Notes: generated from the letters alone by a model not told the origin. Shown: positions 46,051 to 56,028, counted from the stretch's first letter. The stretch: 64,000 nt of DNA from Halioglobus sp. (GCA_020443425.1 JAGRIE010000009.1:1-64000); one strand, 5' to 3'. Made by a program: numbers and translations.

Positions 46051-46806
46051 ATGTCAGGACAAAAAATAACAGCGTTGGTCACCGGCGCATCTTCAGGGCT
46101 CGGCGCCGAGTTCTGCCGCCAGCTGGCGGCGCGCTGCGATGTCATCATCGCGGTGGCGAGACGCGGGGAGCGGTTGCTGGCACTGGCCGAGGAACTGGCC
46201 GGGACTGTGGAGATGCACTGCCTCGAGGCGGATCTGCAGAGTATCGAAGGGGTGGCCAGGACGATGGAGGCCATCCGCCAGCAGGGGCCGGTGACGATAC
46301 TGGTGAACAATGCCGGCTTTGGCGCACTGGGACACTTCGACACACTGCCCATAGAGGGCCAGCGCGCGATGATCAACCTGCACATCGATACCAGTGTCAC
46401 GCTGTGCCGGGCGGCGATACCGTTCATGCGTGAGTGCGGGGGCGGGTCCATTATCAACGTCTCCTCGCTGGCGTCCTTCGTCTCCGGTGAGGGCAGGGCG
46501 GTGTACGGTGCCTCCAAGGTGTTTCTGAACTACTACTCCCAGGCCCTGCAGGTCGAGCTGGCCGGCAGCGGGATTGAGGTGCAGGCGCTGTGTCCGGGCT
46601 TCACCCGCACCGAGTTCCACGACGGCATGACAAAAGAGACCTTCGATCCCGATCGGGTGCCACCGCAGTTCTGGATGACGAGCGAAGATGTAGTGAGCGC
46701 GAGTCTCGAAGCGCTGGGTTCAGGGCAGGTGCTGGTGGTGCCCTCCGAAGCCAGCCGCGAGGTCGCGCGCCGGGGCCTGCAGCAACAGCTAGACAGCCTG
46801 CAATAG
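46051..46806 (+). CDS. Short-chain dehydrogenase/reductase
   Basis: A 251-residue classical SDR with TGASSGLG (11-18), NNAGFGALG and the YGASK active site with its upstream NVSS Ser. It is of the DltE/YqjQ-like type, with unknown substrate. GGGAG lies before the ATG. Its 3' end overlaps the 3' end of convergent dapE by 18 bases. Confidence 0.85.
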   Translation: MSGQKITALVTGASSGLGAEFCRQLAARCDVIIAVARRGERLLALAEELAGTVEMHCLEADLQSIEGVARTMEAIRQQGPVTILVNNAGFGALGHFDTLPIEGQRAMINLHIDTSVTLCRAAIPFMRECGGGSIINVSSLASFVSGEGRAVYGASKVFLNYYSQALQVELAGSGIEVQALCPGFTRTEFHDGMTKETFDPDRVPPQFWMTSEDVVSASLEALGSGQVLVVPSEASREVARRGLQQQLDSLQ

Positions 46807-47925
46807 CAGGCGTGTCATCACACCCTTGTAGATCGCTGCCAGCCGCGGCAGGTCGGCTGCGATGACGTGTTCATCCAGTTTGTGGATGCTGGCATTGATC
46901 GGCCCGATCTCCACCAGTTGTGCGCCTGTCGGCGCGATGAAGCGACCGTCTGACGTGCCGCCCGCGGTGGACAGCTCCGGGGGTTGGCCGGTGATCTCCC
47001 TGATCGCCGCGACCGCAGCGTCAACCAGTGCGCCACTGGGCGTGAGGAAAGGCTGGCCGCTGAGTTGCCAGTCGATGGCGTAATCCAGCTGGTGCTGCTG
47101 CAGGATGTGCTCCGTGCGTGCCTGCAGTTGTTCCTGCGTGACCTCGGTCGAGAAGCGGAAATTGAACACGACCTGTATCTCGCCGGGGATGACATTGGTG
47201 GCGCCGGTGCCGCCATTGATATTCGAGATCTGCATCGATGTGGGCGGGAAAAAGTCGTTGCCCTCGTCCCATACCTCCGACGCCAGTGCATGCAGTGCGG
47301 GTAGTGCCCGGTGGATGGGGTTGTCGGCCAGCTGGGGGTAGGCGATATGCCCCTGCACACCGCGGATTGTCAGGACCGCGCCAAGCGACCCGCGCCGGCC
47401 GTTCTTGATCACGTCGCCCAGTGACCGGGAACTGGACGGCTCGCCCACCACACACCAGTCGATGGCAATGTCCTGCGCCCGCAGGTAGTCGAGTACCTTG
47501 ACCGTGCCGTCGACGGCCGGCCCCTCCTCGTCGGAGGTGATCAGGAAGCCGATGCGCCCCGTGTGGTCGGGGTGTTCCAGCACGAATTCCTCACAGGCCA
47601 CCAGCATCGCTGCGAGACTGCCTTTCATATCGGCACTGCCGCGACCGTACAGCACGCCGTCGCGGACCGTGGGCTCGAACGGGGGGGACTGCCACTGCGC
47701 CAGCGGGCCCGTGGGGACGACATCTGTGTGCCCGGCGAAGACCAGCAGTGGTCCCCGTTCGCCGCGCTGGGCCCAGAAATTGCTGACCTCGCCAAACGGC
47801 AGATCAGTGCAGCGGAAGCCCAGGGCTTGCAGGCGTTCCATCATCAGCGCCTGGCAACCGGCATCCGCGGGCGTGACCGAGGCGCAGCGAATCAGGTCGC
47901 AACAGAGTTCCAGTGTCTTTTCCAC
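46789..47925 (-). CDS. dapE: Succinyl-diaminopimelate desuccinylase
   Basis: DapE removes the succinyl group from N-succinyl-L,L-DAP in lysine/DAP synthesis, using two zincs. The 378-residue protein (E. coli 375) shows His66 and Asp68 in FAGHTDVVP, Asp99 in RGSADMKG, the catalytic Glu133/Glu134 in SDEEGP and a C-terminal His in [11 protein letters not shown] start at 47925. It is downstream of dapD, 21 bases apart, in a dap cluster. Confidence 0.96.
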   Translation of the reverse strand: MEKTLELCCDLIRCASVTPADAGCQALMMERLQALGFRCTDLPFGEVSNFWAQRGERGPLLVFAGHTDVVPTGPLAQWQSPPFEPTVRDGVLYGRGSADMKGSLAAMLVACEEFVLEHPDHTGRIGFLITSDEEGPAVDGTVKVLDYLRAQDIAIDWCVVGEPSSSRSLGDVIKNGRRGSLGAVLTIRGVQGHIAYPQLADNPIHRALPALHALASEVWDEGNDFFPPTSMQISNINGGTGATNVIPGEIQVVFNFRFSTEVTQEQLQARTEHILQQHQLDYAIDWQLSGQPFLTPSGALVDAAVAAIREITGQPPELSTAGGTSDGRFIAPTGAQLVEIGPINASIHKLDEHVIAADLPRLAAIYKGVMTRLLLQAV

Positions 47926-47946
47926 GTCGCTTACTCGCTGTTGAAC

Positions 47947-48966
47947 TCAGTTGTGTGCGTGCAGTTCCTGGTTCAGTTCCACGGCGCTGCGATTGGTCAG
48001 GCACTCGACGGCGCCGGTGCTGGAGTTGCGGCGGAACAGCAGGTCGGACTTGCCGGCCAGGTCGCGGGCCTTGGCGGTCTCCGCCGGCATGCCCTCGGCG
48101 TCCAGCAGCGTGACCTTGGTGCCGGCAGTGACGAACAGCCCGGCCTCAACAGTACAGCGGTCGCCGAGCGGAATGCCGATACCGGCATTGGCGCCGATCA
48201 GGCACTTCTCGCCCACGGAGATGATGATATTGCCGCCGCCGGACAGTGTGCCCATGGTCGAGCAGCCGCCGCCCAGGTCGGAGCCGGTGCCGACCATCAC
48301 GCCGGCAGAGATGCGGCCCTCTATCATCCCGGGACCCTCGGTGCCGGCGTTAAAGTTGACGAAGCCCTCGTGCATGATGGTGGTGCCCTCGCCGAGGTAG
48401 GCGCCCAGGCGCACGCGCGCGGTGTGGGCGATACGCACGCCGCCCGGTACAACGTAGTTGGTCATTTTCGGGAACTTGTCCACGCAGCTGACTTCCAGCA
48501 CGTCACCGCGCAGTCTGGCGGCCAGCTGGCGCGCCGGCAACTCCTCGAGATCTATCGCACCCTCGCTGGTCCATGCGACATTGGGCAGGGCGCCGAACAC
48601 CCCCTCGAGATTGGTGCCGTGAGGTTTCACCAGCCGGTGTGAGAGCAGGTGCAGTTTCAGGTACGCCTCTGGCACACTGCCCGGCGGCAGGTCGTCGCCG
48701 AGGAACACCGCCACCACAGGTCGCTCACTGTCGAGCAATTGCGCCGCCAGTTGCGCCTGGGCTTTTTCGCCTGCGGCGGCCAGTGCCGCCTGCAGGGCCG
48801 CCAGTTCATCGCGACTGAGCGCGCGGTTGTTGTCGCAGGCCTGCAGGGCTGTCGCCAGCGCCTGTGAGGGGTGCAGTAGTGGTTGCGGGAAGAAGACCTC
48901 CAGCCAGTGTCCTTTGCTGTTGTGGGTGCCTACACCCAGGCCAAAGGCAAATGCGCCATCTGTCAT
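47947..48966 (-). CDS. dapD: 2,3,4,5-tetrahydropyridine-2,6-dicarboxylate N-succinyltransferase
   Basis: A 339-residue enzyme that adds succinyl from succinyl-CoA to tetrahydrodipicolinate. It is the longer Pseudomonas-type DapD (about 344), not the E. coli type (274). The left-handed beta-helix hexapeptide repeats are visible at GARVRLGAYLGEGTTIMHEGFV-like steps and IEGRISAGVMVGTGSDLGG. It lies between the YffB gene and dapE. Confidence 0.95.
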   Translation of the reverse strand: MTDGAFAFGLGVGTHNSKGHWLEVFFPQPLLHPSQALATALQACDNNRALSRDELAALQAALAAAGEKAQAQLAAQLLDSERPVVAVFLGDDLPPGSVPEAYLKLHLLSHRLVKPHGTNLEGVFGALPNVAWTSEGAIDLEELPARQLAARLRGDVLEVSCVDKFPKMTNYVVPGGVRIAHTARVRLGAYLGEGTTIMHEGFVNFNAGTEGPGMIEGRISAGVMVGTGSDLGGGCSTMGTLSGGGNIIISVGEKCLIGANAGIGIPLGDRCTVEAGLFVTAGTKVTLLDAEGMPAETAKARDLAGKSDLLFRRNSSTGAVECLTNRSAVELNQELHAHN

Positions 48967-48993
48967 ACCATCTCCATTGTCAGTGCCACCCCT

Positions 48994-49350
48994 TCACAGG
49001 GTGTGTGCATTAAAAATCTTTGCGTAATTGGCCGCTGAGAAACCAGTATAGCGCTGCTGCCCGGTATCCAGTAGCGGCCGCTTGATCAGTGTCGGTTGCG
49101 CCATCACAGCCCTGTGCGCCGACTCGTCATTCATATTTTCGCGCGCGTCCTCACTGAGCGCCTTCCAGCTCTGGCTGCGGCGATTGAGCAGGTTCTGCCA
49201 GCCCAGTTCGTCTATCCACATCGCCACCGCATCTGCGTCGAGGCCATCCTCACGGAAGTCGTGAAACTGGTACTCGATATCGTGCAGATCCAGCCACTTG
49301 CGTGCTTTTTTCACCGTGTCGCAGTTCTTGATGCCATAGAGTGTAATCAC
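48994..49350 (-). CDS. yffB: ArsC/Spx-family protein YffB
   Basis: A 118-residue thioredoxin-fold protein with a single N-terminal Cys10 in GIKNCDTVKKARKWL and the conserved IKRPLLDTG. YffB-like proteins sit beside dapE or dapD in many gammaproteobacteria; the function is not settled (a possible glutathione-linked reductase). The 27-base gap to dapD implies co-transcription from the promoter at 49390. Confidence 0.9.
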   Translation of the reverse strand: MITLYGIKNCDTVKKARKWLDLHDIEYQFHDFREDGLDADAVAMWIDELGWQNLLNRRSQSWKALSEDARENMNDESAHRAVMAQPTLIKRPLLDTGQQRYTGFSAANYAKIFNAHTL

Positions 49351-49389
49351 AGCAATTTCCCAGTAGGTGCGTGTTCATTGCAGCCGCGT

Positions 49390-49398
49390 AGCATAGCA
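49390..49398 (-). promoter_or_regulatory. Extended -10 promoter for yffB-dapD-dapE
   Basis: On the minus strand TGCTATGCT (TG-n-TATGCT) lies about 40 bases before the yffB ATG. The rest of the 211-base gap between yffB and nth shows nothing else I can support. Confidence 0.4.
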
Positions 49399-49561
49399 AA
49401 GCCGGGCCGGCAATTGTAGCGATGATGGCGTGTCCTGCAGCGCGGGACGGCCTGCCGCACCGCGCTGGTCCACAAACGTTCAGCGCCTGCGTGTGCGGCC
49501 GCAATACACCGTGGTGGAGAGGGAGCCGTGCGTAGAGAACTGCCAGTGGATGAGCGGCGAA

Positions 49562-50215
49562 CTACGGCTTGTGGCATTTCTTCGGGTGTTTGCGATTGGG
49601 AAAGCAGGTGCGGCAGATTTCGCAGACGCGGCCGTCACAGCCGCGCGCGGTGCAGTACTGGCGGCCGTAGAAAATCATCTGCAGGTGCAGGCGGTTCCAG
49701 TACTCGCGGGGGAACAGTCGTTTCAGGTCGCGCTCGGTCTGCACGACATTCCTGCCGCGTGTCAGGCCCCAGCGCTGGGCGAGGCGATGGATGTGGGTGT
49801 CCACCGGGAAGGCCGGTTCGCCGAAAGCCTGTGACATGACGACGCTGGCCGTCTTGTGGCCGACGCCGGGCAGCCGCTCAAGCGCCGCCATATCCTGCGG
49901 AACCTCACCGCCGTGCTCCTCGAGCAGGATTTCGCTGAGGCGCTTGATCGCTTTCGATTTTTGCGGGGACAGCCCGCAGGGCTGGATGATGGCCTTGATC
50001 TGCGACACGTCGAGCGCCGCCATGTCCGCCGGATTGTCGGCGAGTTCAAACAGGGCGGGCGTGACCTTGTTCACGCGCTCGTCGGTGCACTGGGCACTGA
50101 GCAGTACCGCCACCAGCAGTGTGAACGGGTCGCGGTGATCCAGCGGCACAGGTGTCTCGGGATACAGCTCCTGCAGACGGTGCAGAATGTAGTCGGCGCG
50201 TTCGGCGATCAGCAC
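49562..50215 (-). CDS. nth: Endonuclease III
   Basis: A 217-residue DNA glycosylase/AP lyase (E. coli 211) for oxidised pyrimidines. The helix-hairpin-helix LPGVGHKTASVV holds catalytic Lys121 and FPVDTHIHR holds Asp139. The C-terminal cysteines (188, 193, 198, 201, 204, 214) do not follow the canonical C-x6-C-x2-C-x5-C iron-sulfur spacing, so the cluster may be bound differently. The GTG at 50215 uses an AGGA that overlaps the dapC stop. Confidence 0.92.
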   Translation of the reverse strand: MLIAERADYILHRLQELYPETPVPLDHRDPFTLLVAVLLSAQCTDERVNKVTPALFELADNPADMAALDVSQIKAIIQPCGLSPQKSKAIKRLSEILLEEHGGEVPQDMAALERLPGVGHKTASVVMSQAFGEPAFPVDTHIHRLAQRWGLTRGRNVVQTERDLKRLFPREYWNRLHLQMIFYGRQYCTARGCDGRVCEICRTCFPNRKHPKKCHKP

Positions 50216-50223
50216 GGGTATTC

Positions 50224-51414
50224 CTACAGCAGGCCCAGGCGGTGGACGATACGCTGCGCCGCCTCCACACACTGCTCAGTGGTGGCCACCAGCGCCATGC
50301 GCATGCGGTTCTCCCCGGGGTTGATGCCGGCGGCCGCGCGGGCCAGATAGCGGCCAGGCAGTACGGTGACACTCTCGCCGGCGTAGAGCTGCCGGGCGAA
50401 GTCGGTATCGGGCACCGGCGTTTCGGGCCAAAGGTAGAAGCCGGCCTGCGGCGCTGCCACATTGAGGTGGCCGTCCAGCTCAGCCAGCACAGCGGCGAAT
50501 TTATCACGGTATTGCTGCCGGTTCTCTTTTACATGCTGCTCGTCACTCCAGGCGGCGATACTGCCCAGCTGGTGGTGGATCGGCAGCGCGCAACCGTGAT
50601 AGGTGCGGTACTGCAGGAACGCCCGCAGGATGTCCGCGTCGCCGGCAACGAAGCCAGAGCGCAGCCCCGGCAGGTTGGAGCGTTTCGACAGGCTGTGAAA
50701 GACCACGCAGTTGCGAAAATCGCTGTCGCCCATCGCCGCGCAGGCCTGCAGCAGGCCGGGTGGTGGCGCGGCTTCATCGAAGTAGATCTCCGAGTAGCAT
50801 TCATCGCTGGCAATGATGAAATTGTGCTCGCGCGCCAGCCGGATGATGTCCTGCAGCTGTGCCAGCGGCATCACCGCCCCGGTGGGGTTGCCGGGGCTGC
50901 ACAGGTAGAGCAGCTGGCAGCGCTGCCACTGCTCCTCCGTGACGCTGGCAAAGTCCGGCAGCCAAGCGGATGCCGCAGTGCAGTTGATAAAGTGCGGGTT
51001 GGCGCCCGCGAGCAGCGCGGCCCCCTCGTAGATCTGGTAGAACGGGTTGGGGCTCATTACCAGCGCCTCCGGCCCCGGCGCAATGACGGCCTGGGCAAAG
51101 GAGAACAGCGCTTCGCGTGTGCCGCTCACCGGCAGCACCTGGCTTTCGGGATCGACTGAGGGCAGGGCGTAGCGGCGCGTCAGCCACGCCGCGATGGCGC
51201 TGCGCAATTCAGGCAGGCCGGCTGTGGTCGGGTAGTTGGCGAGGCGGTGCAGGTTGTCTGCAATCACCTGCAGCACAAAACCGGGCGAGGGGTGCTGCGG
51301 CTCGCCGATAGACAGCGCGATCGGCGTTTTGCCGGGCGCTGGCGAGAGGTCTGCAAACAGCTGACCGAGTTTGGTGAAGGGGTAGGGTTCCAATCGTGTC
51401 AGGTTAGGGTGCAC
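50224..51414 (-). CDS. dapC: Succinyldiaminopimelate transaminase
   Basis: A 396-residue PLP aminotransferase that makes N-succinyl-L,L-DAP from the 2-oxo-6-aminopimelate. SIGEPQHPSP near 35-44, the SPGNPTG motif, DECYSEIYF and the PLP lysine in SLSKRSNLPGLRSGF match proteobacterial DapC rather than ArgD. It overlaps glnD by one base and ends nine bases before the nth start. Confidence 0.93.
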   Translation of the reverse strand: MHPNLTRLEPYPFTKLGQLFADLSPAPGKTPIALSIGEPQHPSPGFVLQVIADNLHRLANYPTTAGLPELRSAIAAWLTRRYALPSVDPESQVLPVSGTREALFSFAQAVIAPGPEALVMSPNPFYQIYEGAALLAGANPHFINCTAASAWLPDFASVTEEQWQRCQLLYLCSPGNPTGAVMPLAQLQDIIRLAREHNFIIASDECYSEIYFDEAAPPPGLLQACAAMGDSDFRNCVVFHSLSKRSNLPGLRSGFVAGDADILRAFLQYRTYHGCALPIHHQLGSIAAWSDEQHVKENRQQYRDKFAAVLAELDGHLNVAAPQAGFYLWPETPVPDTDFARQLYAGESVTVLPGRYLARAAAGINPGENRMRMALVATTEQCVEAAQRIVHRLGLL

Positions 51415-54089
51415 TATGCGGCCGCCTGTTCATCGAGTTCTTCGCAGATAGTGCGCTGCAGGGCATTGCACAGTTTCGCATCGGTGATCGCCTGCTGTTG
51501 GTCGTCGGTGATAAAGAATACGTCCTCCACCCGTTCTCCCAGGGTCTGGATCTTGGCCGCCTGCAGTTCAATGTTGTAGGACACAAAGATTCTCCCGAGT
51601 CGCGCCAGCAGGCCGGGCCGGTCCGGGGTGGAGACCTCCAGCACCGAGACGTTTTTGGCCTCGTCCACGTAAATGCGCGTTTCAGTGGGAATGGAAAACG
51701 ATTTCATCTTGCGCGGTGTGCGCCGCTCCGGGATCGCCACCTTGCCCGCATTGCTGCCGAGCGCTTCACTGAGGTATTCCTTGATATGTGCCAGTCGCGC
51801 GTTGTCGTCCGTGATCGGCTGGCCGCTGGAATCGAGCACAAAAAATGTATCCAGGCTCATGTCGTTGGCCGCGTCGTAGATTCGGGCGTCGTGCACGCTG
51901 AGATCCAGTTGTTCCAGCGCGGCACAGATTCGGGAGAACAGCTGGGCAGTGCTGCGCGCATGGATAAAGATCTGCGTGGTGTTGGCGACACTGGATTCAG
52001 CGGTGTGGCGGATCAGTATCAGCGGTATATCGCGGTGGCGGTGGCCGGCGATGGCCTCGGTGTGCCAGGCAATATCCTCTGTCCGCTCGCGCAGGAAGTA
52101 ATCCTCGCCGCGACTCTGCCAGAGCTCTTCCACCTCCTCCAGTGTAAAGCCCCGGCCCTCGAGCAGTTCGCTGGAGGCCTGCCGCGCCTGTTGCACCAGT
52201 GCCTGTTTGTCCACCGGGTTGTCCAGACCGCGGCGCAGGGCCCTTCTCGTCTCCGTGTACAGTTGACGCAACAGGCTGCCGCGCCAGGCGTTCCACAGCG
52301 TGGGGTTGGTGCCGTTGATATCGGCAACCGTCAGTGTCAGCAGGTAATCCAGATGCTCTTCATCGCCCACATGTTCAGCGAACTGCTGGATGACCTCGGG
52401 ATCGGAAATATCCTTGCGCTGTGACACCGCGGACATCAGCAGGTGATTGCGTACCAGCCACACCACCAGCTCGCTGTCCCTGTCGTCCAGGCCGTGGCGG
52501 CGGCAGAAGCGCTCGGCATCCACCGCACCCAGCTCCGAGTGATCACCGCCGCGCCCTTTGCCGATATCGTGATACAGCGCCGCGATATACAGCAGTTCGA
52601 TCTTGCGCAGGCGCCGTGCCACGCGGCTGGAGACAGGGAATTGATCCTCGATATCCGGCAGCTGGAAGCGGCGGGCATTTTTAATCACTTCCAGGGTGTG
52701 GGCATCCACAGTGTAGGCATGGAACAAATCGTGTTGCATCTGGCCCATGATGCGGCCGAACTCCGGCAGGTAGTCGCCGAGAATGCCGTAGCTGGTCATG
52801 CGCCGCAGCTGCTTGGTCATCTTGTTCGGGCTGCGCAGAATTTCGAGGAACATGCTCTTGTTCTGTTCATCGTCGCGGAAATCGTCATCGATCAGGTGCC
52901 GGTTGTCGCGGATAAGGCGGGTGGTGGGTGCTGTGATACCAATGATGTCCTCGTGCCGGGCACACAACAGGAACACCTCCAGCAGGGCATTGGGCCTCTT
53001 GCTGAACAGCGCCTGGTCGCGAACTTCGATATAGCCGTTGCGCACCTGGAACCGCTCGTTCAGGATGCTGACTTCGTCTTCCTTGTCCTGGTGCAGGATG
53101 GCCTGGTCGAAGTTCTGGATCAGGACTTCATTCAACTGTCCCAGCGCCAGTGCCCAGCGGTAGTAGGTTTGCATGAACTGCTCCACCGCGAGCTTGTCCC
53201 CGTCCTTGAAGCCCCACAGGGCTGCGAGTTCGCGCTGGTGGTCGAACAGCAGGCGGTCCTCCTCGCGATCAGTGATCATGTGCAGTGCGTAGCGCACCTG
53301 CCACATGAAATCCCGGCCCTTGGTGAAAATCGCCATCTCTTCCGAGTTCAGGAACTCCTTGGCGGTAATCTGCTCCAGTGATTCGACGCCGAAGTGTCGC
53401 TCAGCAATCCAGCCGATGATCTGCAGGTCGCGCAGGCCGCCGGGCGAGCTTTTGACATTCGGTTCAAGGTTGTACTCGGTATCGGCAAATTTGTTGTGGC
53501 GGGCGGTCTGTTCCTCCAGCTTGGCTCGAAAAAAATCCCGGCTCGGCCACATTTTGTCCGGCCCTGTCAGTTCGCGTACCTGTTGCATCAGCGCCTCGGG
53601 CCCGCGGATGACTCGCGCTTCCATCAGGTTTGTCAGAATGGTGAGATCACCGGCCGCATGCTTGACGCACTCCCTGACGTTGCGGACGCTGTGGCCGATG
53701 TTCAGGCCGACATCCCACAGCAGGGTCAGGAAACCGGACACCAGGTCACGGCAGCTGTCGCAGTCCTCTCCCAGCAGGATCAGCAGGTCGATATCTGAAT
53801 GCGGGTGCAACTCGCCGCGCCCATAGCCACCTACCGCGACCAGTGCCAGTTGCGCGCCTCCCCAGTCGTGACGATCCCAGAGTGCGCCCAGCAATTCGTC
53901 CATGAACGCGGCGCGCAGTTTGATCAGGTCTCGCGCCTGGGCCCCGGCGCGGAACTGCTGGTGCAGGTAGCGCGTGGAGGCTGCTATCGCATCCTTGCAT
54001 GCCTGGATGATGTTCTTGCTCTCCAACTGCGCCCTGAAAGCGGTCGGCTGGAACATCTCGGGTGGCAGCACGGTATTTTTCTCCAGCAT
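51414..54089 (-). CDS. glnD: Bifunctional PII uridylyltransferase/uridylyl-removing enzyme
   Basis: GlnD senses glutamine and adds or removes UMP on PII proteins (GlnB/GlnK), the top of nitrogen control. The 891 residues match the family (E. coli 890). The nucleotidyltransferase site is GGYGRGELHPHSDID (87-101), the HD domain has AALYHDIGKGRGGDHSELG, and two C-terminal ACT domains follow. It overlaps map upstream by one base and dapC downstream. Confidence 0.97.
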   Translation of the reverse strand: MLEKNTVLPPEMFQPTAFRAQLESKNIIQACKDAIAASTRYLHQQFRAGAQARDLIKLRAAFMDELLGALWDRHDWGGAQLALVAVGGYGRGELHPHSDIDLLILLGEDCDSCRDLVSGFLTLLWDVGLNIGHSVRNVRECVKHAAGDLTILTNLMEARVIRGPEALMQQVRELTGPDKMWPSRDFFRAKLEEQTARHNKFADTEYNLEPNVKSSPGGLRDLQIIGWIAERHFGVESLEQITAKEFLNSEEMAIFTKGRDFMWQVRYALHMITDREEDRLLFDHQRELAALWGFKDGDKLAVEQFMQTYYRWALALGQLNEVLIQNFDQAILHQDKEDEVSILNERFQVRNGYIEVRDQALFSKRPNALLEVFLLCARHEDIIGITAPTTRLIRDNRHLIDDDFRDDEQNKSMFLEILRSPNKMTKQLRRMTSYGILGDYLPEFGRIMGQMQHDLFHAYTVDAHTLEVIKNARRFQLPDIEDQFPVSSRVARRLRKIELLYIAALYHDIGKGRGGDHSELGAVDAERFCRRHGLDDRDSELVVWLVRNHLLMSAVSQRKDISDPEVIQQFAEHVGDEEHLDYLLTLTVADINGTNPTLWNAWRGSLLRQLYTETRRALRRGLDNPVDKQALVQQARQASSELLEGRGFTLEEVEELWQSRGEDYFLRERTEDIAWHTEAIAGHRHRDIPLILIRHTAESSVANTTQIFIHARSTAQLFSRICAALEQLDLSVHDARIYDAANDMSLDTFFVLDSSGQPITDDNARLAHIKEYLSEALGSNAGKVAIPERRTPRKMKSFSIPTETRIYVDEAKNVSVLEVSTPDRPGLLARLGRIFVSYNIELQAAKIQTLGERVEDVFFITDDQQQAITDAKLCNALQRTICEELDEQAAA

Positions 54090-54871
54090 CAGGCGCCCAG
54101 CCCAACTTCATCGCTGCGACGGGTCAGTACTTCGTGACCGGTCTCGGTAACCAGAATGGTGTGCTCCCACTGTGCCGACAGGCGGCCGTCGCGGGTGGTG
54201 ACCGTCCAGCCGTCCGCCTTGTTCAGCCGGGTATGGCGCCGCCCCGCGTTGATCATGGGCTCAATGGTGAAGGTCATGCCGGGCTCCAGCACCAGGCCGG
54301 TGCCTTTTTTGCCGTAGTGCAGGACCTGCGGCTCCTCGTGAAAAACCTTGCCGATCCCGTGGCCGCAGTACTCGCGAACAACGGAGTAGTAATTTTTTTC
54401 CGCCAGCTGCTGTATCGCGTGCCCGATATCGCCCAGCGTGGCGCCGGGTTTTACCAGTTCGATGCCCCGGTACAGGCACTCCTGGGTGATCTCTATCAGG
54501 CGACTGGCGTGGCTGGCGACATTACCCACCTGTACCATGATGCTGGAATCGCCGTGGTATTCATCCTTGATCACAGTGACATCGATATTGACGATATCGC
54601 CATCCTTGAGCTTTTTTGTATCCGAGGGAATGCCGTGGCAGACCACGTCATTGATGGAGGTGCAGATAGAGCGCGGAAACCCGTGGTAGTTCAGCGGAGC
54701 GGGAATGGCGTTTTGCGTACCGGTGATATACTCGTGGCAGATGCGATCCAGCTCCCCGGTAGTCACGCCCACCTGTACATGCGGTACTATCATTTCCAGT
54801 ACCTCGGCGGTGAGGCGGCCCGCGACACGCATCTTCTCTATTTCATCTGCCGTTTTGATCGATGCTGTCAT
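54089..54871 (-). CDS. map: Methionine aminopeptidase, type I
   Basis: Removes the initiator Met from new proteins. The 260-residue enzyme (E. coli 264) has the metal ligands Asp97, Asp108, His171, Glu204 and Glu236 and substrate His79. It heads the map-glnD-dapC-nth block and is divergent from rpsB, as in most gammaproteobacteria. Confidence 0.97.
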   Translation of the reverse strand: MTASIKTADEIEKMRVAGRLTAEVLEMIVPHVQVGVTTGELDRICHEYITGTQNAIPAPLNYHGFPRSICTSINDVVCHGIPSDTKKLKDGDIVNIDVTVIKDEYHGDSSIMVQVGNVASHASRLIEITQECLYRGIELVKPGATLGDIGHAIQQLAEKNYYSVVREYCGHGIGKVFHEEPQVLHYGKKGTGLVLEPGMTFTIEPMINAGRRHTRLNKADGWTVTTRDGRLSAQWEHTILVTETGHEVLTRRSDEVGLGA

Positions 54872-54939
54872 CGCTAACCTATTGATATGTAAAAGCTAAA
54901 AGAAGTGTTCCCAACCCTGGGGAAGGTCGAAGGGGGCAT

Positions 54940-54945
54940 ATTCTA
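54940..54945 (-). promoter_or_regulatory. -10 element for map
   Basis: TAGAAT on the minus strand about 70 bases before the map ATG, in a run GGGTAGAATATGCC. The -35 is weak (TTCTTT at a 16-base spacer). Confidence 0.35.
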
Positions 54946-55019
54946 CCCTATCCACCGCGCAAAAGAATAATCCCGGCGACGCGGCGGGTGCCCCGGGTCT
55001 TTTATCCCCGCCGCCGTTG

Positions 55020-55028
55020 TGGTATAAA
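55020..55028 (+). promoter_or_regulatory. Extended -10 rpsB promoter with GC-rich discriminator
   Basis: TGGTATAAA followed by GCGCGCC. A GC-rich discriminator right after the -10 is typical of promoters under stringent (ppGpp/DksA) control, as for ribosomal protein genes. The predicted transcript starts near 55036. Confidence 0.55.
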
Positions 55029-55035
55029 GCGCGCC

Positions 55036-55206
55036 TCTTGCGAACCTGCCGGCTCCATTTTTCGAAATGCGATGGCGCGTTGCAGCGGGAGAAACCCAAA
55101 CGACACACACATATCAGCACCTGGATCAGGGTGCCTTCCGGTCTTACAGGCCGGTGGGTTTGATGCCAGGGATATGTGGAGGATTAACCCATACAAGGTA
55201 ACTATT
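55036..55206 (+). promoter_or_regulatory. rpsB 5' leader, probable S2 autoregulatory region
   Basis: The map-rpsB gap is 335 bases; this part is the leader. Two stem-loops stand out: GCACC (55117-55121) with GGTGC (55130-55134), and CCGGTC (55138-55143) with GGCCGG (55149-55154). A GGAGG (55178-55182) lies too far upstream for rpsB, and the real site is AAGG at 55195-55198. E. coli rpsB has a leader of similar length bound by S2, so the same role is likely here. Confidence 0.5.
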
Positions 55207-56028
55207 ATGTCTCAAGTGCAAGTTAGCATGCGCGACCTGCTTCAGGCGGGCGCTCATTTCGGTCACCAGACCCGCTACTGGAATCCTAAAATGGACCGGT
55301 ACATCTTTGGTGCCCGCAACAAGATCCATATCATCAACCTCGAGCACACGGTGCCGGCTTTCAACGAAGCGCTGGAACTGGTTGCACGCCTTGCGGCCAG
55401 CAAGAACAAGATTCTGTTCGTCGGAACCAAGCGCGCTGCCGGAAAAGTGATCAAAGAGCAGGCGGAGCGCGCGGGCATGCCCTACGTCAACCACCGCTGG
55501 CTCGGTGGTATGCTGACCAACTACAAGACCATTCGCGCCTCCATCAAGCGCCTGCGCGATCTCGAAGCGCAGCAGAGCGACGGCACCTTCGAGCGCCTGA
55601 CCAAGAAAGAAGCCCTGATGCGTACCCGGGATATGGAAAAGCTCGAGCGCAGCATCGGCGGTATCAAGGATATGGGTGGCCTGCCCGATGCGCTGTTTGT
55701 CGTGGATGTCGACCACGAGCGTATTGCTATCAGTGAAGCGAACAAGCTCGGTATCCCCGTGATCGGGATTGTCGACACTAACAGCAACCCCGATGGTGTG
55801 GACTACATCATCCCGGGTAATGACGATGCAATCCGCGCTGTCAAACTGTATGTGACCGCAGTCGCGGATGCGGCCCTGTACGGCAGAAGCGAAGCCGGTG
55901 AAGCCGTGGTCGCGAAGAATGAATTCGTCGAAGAAGCGGCGGCGCCTGCAGCTGAAGCGGCACCCGCGGAAGCAGTGGCTGAAACCGCTGCAGTTGAAGG
56001 TTCGGAGTCGTCAACTCCCGCGGCGTAA
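55207..56028 (+). CDS. rpsB: 30S ribosomal protein S2
   Basis: Small-subunit protein S2, 273 residues. The N-terminus ([24 protein letters not shown]) and the central [15 protein letters not shown] are canonical. Residues after about 240 form an Ala/Glu-rich tail ([20 protein letters not shown]) that E. coli S2 (241) lacks. It is first in the rpsB-tsf unit. Confidence 0.98.
   Translation: MSQVQVSMRDLLQAGAHFGHQTRYWNPKMDRYIFGARNKIHIINLEHTVPAFNEALELVARLAASKNKILFVGTKRAAGKVIKEQAERAGMPYVNHRWLGGMLTNYKTIRASIKRLRDLEAQQSDGTFERLTKKEALMRTRDMEKLERSIGGIKDMGGLPDALFVVDVDHERIAISEANKLGIPVIGIVDTNSNPDGVDYIIPGNDDAIRAVKLYVTAVADAALYGRSEAGEAVVAKNEFVEEAAAPAAEAAPAEAVAETAAVEGSESSTPAA

Noticed and set aside
47563-48642. 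359-codon plus-strand open frame over dapE and dapD
   Set aside because: Antisense to two certain lysine-pathway genes; no motif.
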